Below are positions 63,214 to 64,000 of a DNA stretch of 64,000 nt, piece after piece. Every line of letters starts with the position of its first letter. The first letter of the stretch is position 1. Below the pieces are notes generated by a model that worked only from the letters and a program-made list of their open reading frames with translations, was not told the origin of the DNA and made no database searches. Origin of the DNA: an uncultured Selenomonadaceae bacterium (GTDB lineage: Bacteria; Bacillota; Negativicutes; Selenomonadales; Selenomonadaceae); assembly GCA_905233135.1 (NCBI GenBank), contig CAJOCQ010000003.1, positions 1 to 64,000 on the forward strand, in the 5' to 3' direction. Position numbers and translations under genes: made by a program.

Positions 63214-64000
63214 ATTAATCGCTCCATTTTCTTTTCCCATTCACGAATTGTTGAAACGTTGGCTTTATCTGCCAAACTTTCAAGCTTTTTAATTTCGTCC
63301 GCAGAAAGTTTAACGTTGAGAATTTTAGCGGCGTCTTCGACGTGATTAATTTTTGTAACGCCGATAATTGGCAAAGTGCCCTTGTTAATTGCCCACGCCG
63401 TGCCGATTTGCGCCGCGCTTAAATTGTGCGCCGAGCCAATTTCTTTCATTGCGTTTGTAAGTTCTTCCAACTGCGGCAAAATCGGATTATAAGCTTGCGC
63501 ACGCGCCGAGCCTTCGGGGAAGGGGTTTTTGGTATCATATTTGCCTGAAAGTGCGCCCTGTTCCAAAACCATATACGCAAAAAATGTTATATCGTTTTCC
63601 CTGCAATAATCCAGAATCCCCGAACTTTCCGAAGAACGATTTAACAAGCTGAAATGATTTTGTACCGCCGAAACTTTGAAACCTTCCGCTTGCAAAATTT
63701 CATTGGCGCGTTTCAATTCTGTAAGGTTATGATTCGATACGCCCGCAAATTTAATTTTGCCGCTTTTCAGCAACGGAATAAGTTGGGGCGTCCACCTTTC
63801 AACGTCGGCGGGATTGTGTATCCAATAAATATCAATGTAGTCAATGTTCAAGCGTTTCAAACTTGCGTCCGCCATTTTTTCCATTGAATTATCGTACATT
63901 TCGGCAATTTGCGGCGTGAATTTTGTTGAAACAATAATATCTTCGCGCTTTACGGTTTTTGCAAAAGTTCCAAGAATATCTTCAGAAGCTCCCATACCGT
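63210..64000 (-). CDS. Aldo/keto reductase, partial (N-terminus beyond the window)
   Basis: C-terminal 263 residues of an NADPH-dependent aldo/keto reductase; the open frame reaches the last base of the window, and the visible start is internal (reads GMGASEDILG, which in the family follows the early motif about 70 residues in). The first 60-70 residues, with the catalytic Asp and Tyr, are missing. Seen: DIIVSTKF (catalytic Lys), DIYWIHNP (catalytic His), FAGVSNHNLTEL, QNHFSLL, AYMVLEQGALSGKYD and GTAWAINKGTLPIIGVTKINHVEDAAKI (cofactor phosphate site). First gene of the DJ-1/tautomerase operon. Confidence 0.9.
   Translation of the reverse strand, partial: GMGASEDILGTFAKTVKREDIIVSTKFTPQIAEMYDNSMEKMADASLKRLNIDYIDIYWIHNPADVERWTPQLIPLLKSGKIKFAGVSNHNLTELKRANEILQAEGFKVSAVQNHFSLLNRSSESSGILDYCRENDITFFAYMVLEQGALSGKYDTKNPFPEGSARAQAYNPILPQLEELTNAMKEIGSAHNLSAAQIGTAWAINKGTLPIIGVTKINHVEDAAKILNVKLSADEIKKLESLADKANVSTIREWEKKMERLI

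Overview
The window is an AT-rich bacterial chromosome segment with GCG-rich codons. It most likely comes from a Negativicutes (diderm Firmicutes) member, probably an uncultured gut or rumen relative of the Selenomonadales. The evidence is mixed. Firmicute traits are a PASTA-domain Ser/Thr kinase next to a PP2C phosphatase and RsgA, a SpoIID/LytB protein, and a queA-tgt-yajC-secDF-recJ-rsh order. Outer-membrane-type traits are an RND pump with a lipoprotein adaptor, an ArnT-like glycosyltransferase and LPP20-like secreted proteins. The taxon is an inference; no rRNA or tRNA gene is visible.

Layout. 0-5 kb: hydrolase with a duplicated fragment, secG, prs, a decayed DUF1919 gene, glmU. 5-10 kb: two tandem solute-binding lipoproteins whose lobes appear circularly permuted, a GntR regulator, ispE, a CydD-like ABC half-transporter, hicBA. 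10-15.5 kb: htpX and an RND efflux pair. 15.6-21.1 kb: a lower-glycolysis cluster (gap, a pgk-tpiA fusion, gpmI). 21.5-29.7 kb: nadK, a broken GPH-type sugar transporter, two unknown small genes, trkH, an orphan histidine kinase, a candidate type I toxin-antitoxin locus, ald. 29.8-34.3 kb: FHA, PP2C, PASTA kinase, rsgA. 34.3-36.4 kb: Rrf2 regulator, cysteine desulfurase, IscU/NifU scaffold. 36.4-39.6 kb: a TerD-vWA protein and two LPP20-like proteins. 39.6-54.6 kb: rsh, glycosyltransferase, recJ, two LPP20-like genes (one with a stop codon in its signal peptide), secF, secD, a TPR pseudogene, 5-FTHF cyclo-ligase, yajC, tgt, queA, spoIID-like. 54.7-64 kb: a double-GT41 glycosyltransferase, a YgbA-like protein, a REC-GGDEF-EAL protein with degenerate REC and GGDEF motifs, and a small detoxification operon (aldo/keto reductase, DJ-1/PfpI, tautomerase, ABM).

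Two non-coding systems stand out. (1) Nine copies (A-I) of a roughly 140-290 bp intergenic element. Most carry a pyrimidine/purine hairpin with changing but matching closing bases (GTAC/GTAC, GTTC/GAAC, GTGG/CCAC), a long second hairpin whose arms also co-vary, and sometimes a rho-independent terminator on a strand with no gene. (2) At 28.19-28.51 kb, a 28-codon hydrophobic ORF with a consensus promoter, a Shine-Dalgarno buried in a hairpin, matching bases at the two ends of its transcript, and a consensus promoter on the opposite strand firing back across its 3' end. This is the architecture of a type I toxin-antitoxin module.

Several genes are broken: DUF1919, the GPH transporter, two LPP20/TPR genes, and the duplicated hydrolase fragment. 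This is either real decay or, for the single-base lesions, assembly error. TTG start codons are frequent.
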